The notes beneath the pieces were generated by a model. The model did no database searches and was not told where the DNA came from. It worked only from the letters and a program-made list of their open reading frames with translations. From positions 1-42,917 of the forward strand of contig CAJWXC010000003.1 in assembly GCA_913048215.1 (NCBI GenBank): a stretch of DNA of 42,917 nucleotides, read 5' to 3'. This document shows positions 42,830 through 42,917 of the stretch, one piece after another. The stretch comes from an uncultured Flavobacteriaceae bacterium (GTDB taxonomy: Bacteria > Bacteroidota > Bacteroidia > Flavobacteriales > Flavobacteriaceae). Position 1 is the first letter of the stretch. Every line of letters begins with the position of its first letter. A program made the position numbers and the translations under genes.

Positions 42830-42917
42830 CTAAAAATTGACAGACTTTTGACAGACACTTACGTTCTTTTCGCCTTTTACAATCTTTAACAACCTATGTT
42901 GTGCCAACATATCTGCT
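42830..42917 (-). other. Possible C-terminal end of a gene entering from the right
   Basis: On the minus strand an open frame enters from the right edge and stops at 42830-42832 after 28 codons, ending VKGEKNVSVCQKSVNF. It is too short to identify and may be chance. The rest of 42750-42917 shows no other feature. Confidence 0.2.

Noticed and set aside
42750-42917. Integrase gene or attachment repeat after the tRNA
   Set aside because: No recombinase motif and no second copy of the tRNA 3' end within the window.
1-42917. CRISPR arrays, insertion sequences, prophage or secondary-metabolite clusters
   Set aside because: No regularly spaced repeats, transposase motifs, phage genes or biosynthetic multienzymes were seen; the gene content is that of a conserved chromosome.

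Overview
The window looks like a chromosomal segment of an aerobic, low-GC member of the Bacteroidota, most likely a Flavobacteriaceae species. Three things point there: a gliding-motility lipoprotein gene (gldH) in a ricT-gldH-PBP1A cluster, promoters of the Bacteroidota type (TTTG, 19 nt, TAnnTTTG; near-perfect examples before recA, trhO, feoA and the tRNA), and A-rich leaders without obvious Shine-Dalgarno sequences. No prophage, insertion sequence, CRISPR array or rRNA operon is visible. Coding density is high, and no gap without a gene exceeds 300 bases.

Layout. 1-2577: recA (minus) and the tRNA hydroxylase gene trhO (plus) are transcribed divergently, and a perfect 25-bp palindrome lies over the recA promoter. 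2783-6937: ricT, gldH and a class A penicillin-binding protein. 7018-8402: the two subunits of a 3-oxoacid CoA-transferase. 8399-17998 (minus): a long run headed by hemA-hemC-hemD-hemE, then a small uncharacterised gene, an EI24/CysZ-like membrane protein, hemF, hemB, a DEDD exonuclease and a two-cassette ABC ATPase. 18203-21737 (plus): an AraC-family regulator divergent from hemA, then hemH and a MATE transporter. 21780-27829: a secreted sortilin-like beta-propeller protein, hemJ, an NtrY-like histidine kinase and an enoyl-CoA hydratase. 27840-31569: an HD hydrolase, a TonB-plug/TPR fusion protein without a barrel, a PlsC acyltransferase and a bacilliredoxin. 31726-37170: a TerB/DnaJ protein and a manganese/iron-type ABC import operon led by a DtxR-family regulator. 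37195-40952: a small lipoprotein, the FeoAB iron importer with its short Cys-rich partner, and an Sco1-type copper protein. 41184-42707: the site-2 protease rseP and tRNA-Asn.

Much of the window serves metal and heme supply. HemA, B, C, D, E, F, H and J are all present, so only glutamate-1-semialdehyde aminotransferase (HemL) is missing for a complete C5-route protoheme pathway. FeoAB brings in ferrous iron and the DtxR-led ABC system probably brings in manganese or iron. The AraC-type protein beside hemA is a reasonable candidate heme or iron regulator.

The most notable observation is in the metal ABC operon. Both membrane permeases carry a C-terminal winged-helix-like tail, recalling the chlamydial permease-repressor fusion YtgCR. 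In the second permease the tail is cut off by what looks like a one-base deletion in a T run at 36815-36818.
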